This document shows positions 63,979-64,000 of a stretch of DNA of 64,000 nucleotides, piece by piece. How positions within the stretch are numbered: the first letter of the stretch is position 1; each line of letters starts with the position of its first letter. The notes below the pieces were generated by a model. That model made no database searches, had not been told where the DNA came from, and worked only from the letters and a program-made list of their open reading frames with translations. Position numbers and translations under genes: made by a program. This DNA is from Sphaerisporangium siamense (GTDB taxonomy: Bacteria; Actinomycetota; Actinomycetes; Streptosporangiales; Streptosporangiaceae), in assembly GCF_014205275.1 (NCBI RefSeq), contig NZ_JACHND010000001.1, positions 6,076,001-6,140,000 on the forward strand, in the 5' to 3' direction.

Positions 63979-64000
63979 TCAGACGTCCGTCAGGGTGATC
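63979..64000 (-). CDS. 3' end of a minus-strand gene (partial)
   Basis: The last bases read ...ITLTDV and TGA on the minus strand. It would be the gene before the NRPS, likely part of the same cluster. Too short to identify. Confidence 0.3.

Overview
The window is very GC-rich and gene-dense and reads as the chromosome of a filamentous actinobacterium. Supporting signs are GTG/TTG starts, 4-base stop/start overlaps, a GlnX-GlnH-PknG kinase module, SARP/AfsR and LAL regulators with TPR repeats, RsbW-like ATPase + DUF5753 + DUF397 modules, orphan histidine kinases and an NRPS. Order Streptosporangiales or a close relative is my inference; no rRNA or tRNA was seen to place it.

Layout. (1) 1-1.7 kb: a TIGR04076-family protein cut by the window edge, translationally coupled to an amidohydrolase, with two TTCATGAA-type candidate operators upstream. 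(2) 1.7-10.7 kb: a tightly overlapping minus-strand operon (coiled-coil protein, PknG kinase, PP2C phosphatase, VWA protein, FHA protein, GlnX-like sensor, GlnH-like binding protein), probably an amino-acid-sensing phospho-signalling system. (3) 10.9-17 kb: a dynamin-like GTPase divergent from a BTAD/ATPase regulator, then an AbiEii-type nucleotidyltransferase coupled to a small partner (candidate toxin-antitoxin). (4) 17.4-27.5 kb: a small exported protein, then a regulatory/metabolic island: LAL regulator, LeuA, a transthyretin-fold HIUase-like protein lacking the expected catalytic residues, a possible 50-residue peptide gene and a SARP regulator. I consider this the best candidate for something new. 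(5) 27.5-30.6 kb: M64 metallopeptidase, DHFR-family reductase, and an NmrA-like protein with a collagen-like insert.

(6) 30.6-34.2 kb: non-coding, with about 2.7 copies of a ~320 bp direct repeat, followed by a complete IS21-family element (32005-34191) with matching terminal inverted repeats and a 5 bp target duplication. (7) 34.4-41.6 kb: HxlR regulator, the first RsbW/DUF5753/DUF397 module, an ArsR-SRPBCC fusion that may be read from a leaderless transcript, and two flavin oxidases (L-amino-acid-oxidase-like and DAO-type). (8) 42-50.8 kb: two paralogous orphan histidine kinases enclosing a PPOX-type protein, a DUF302-like protein and a GNAT enzyme; a class 3 lipase behind a long inverted repeat; and the second RsbW/DUF5753/DUF397 module, with two DUF397 genes. 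(9) 50.9-55.2 kb: an ABC exporter with a duplication scar, and an MFS efflux pump divergent from a TetR regulator across a palindromic operator. (10) 55.3-59.8 kb: decayed accessory DNA (frameshifted gene, G-rich repeats, primase relic) around a small secreted protein, an AraC regulator and a carboxylesterase. (11) 59.8-64 kb: an NRPS module (T-C-A-T) with unusual core motifs and an Asp/Arg-repeat insert, followed by the last codons of another minus-strand gene at the edge.
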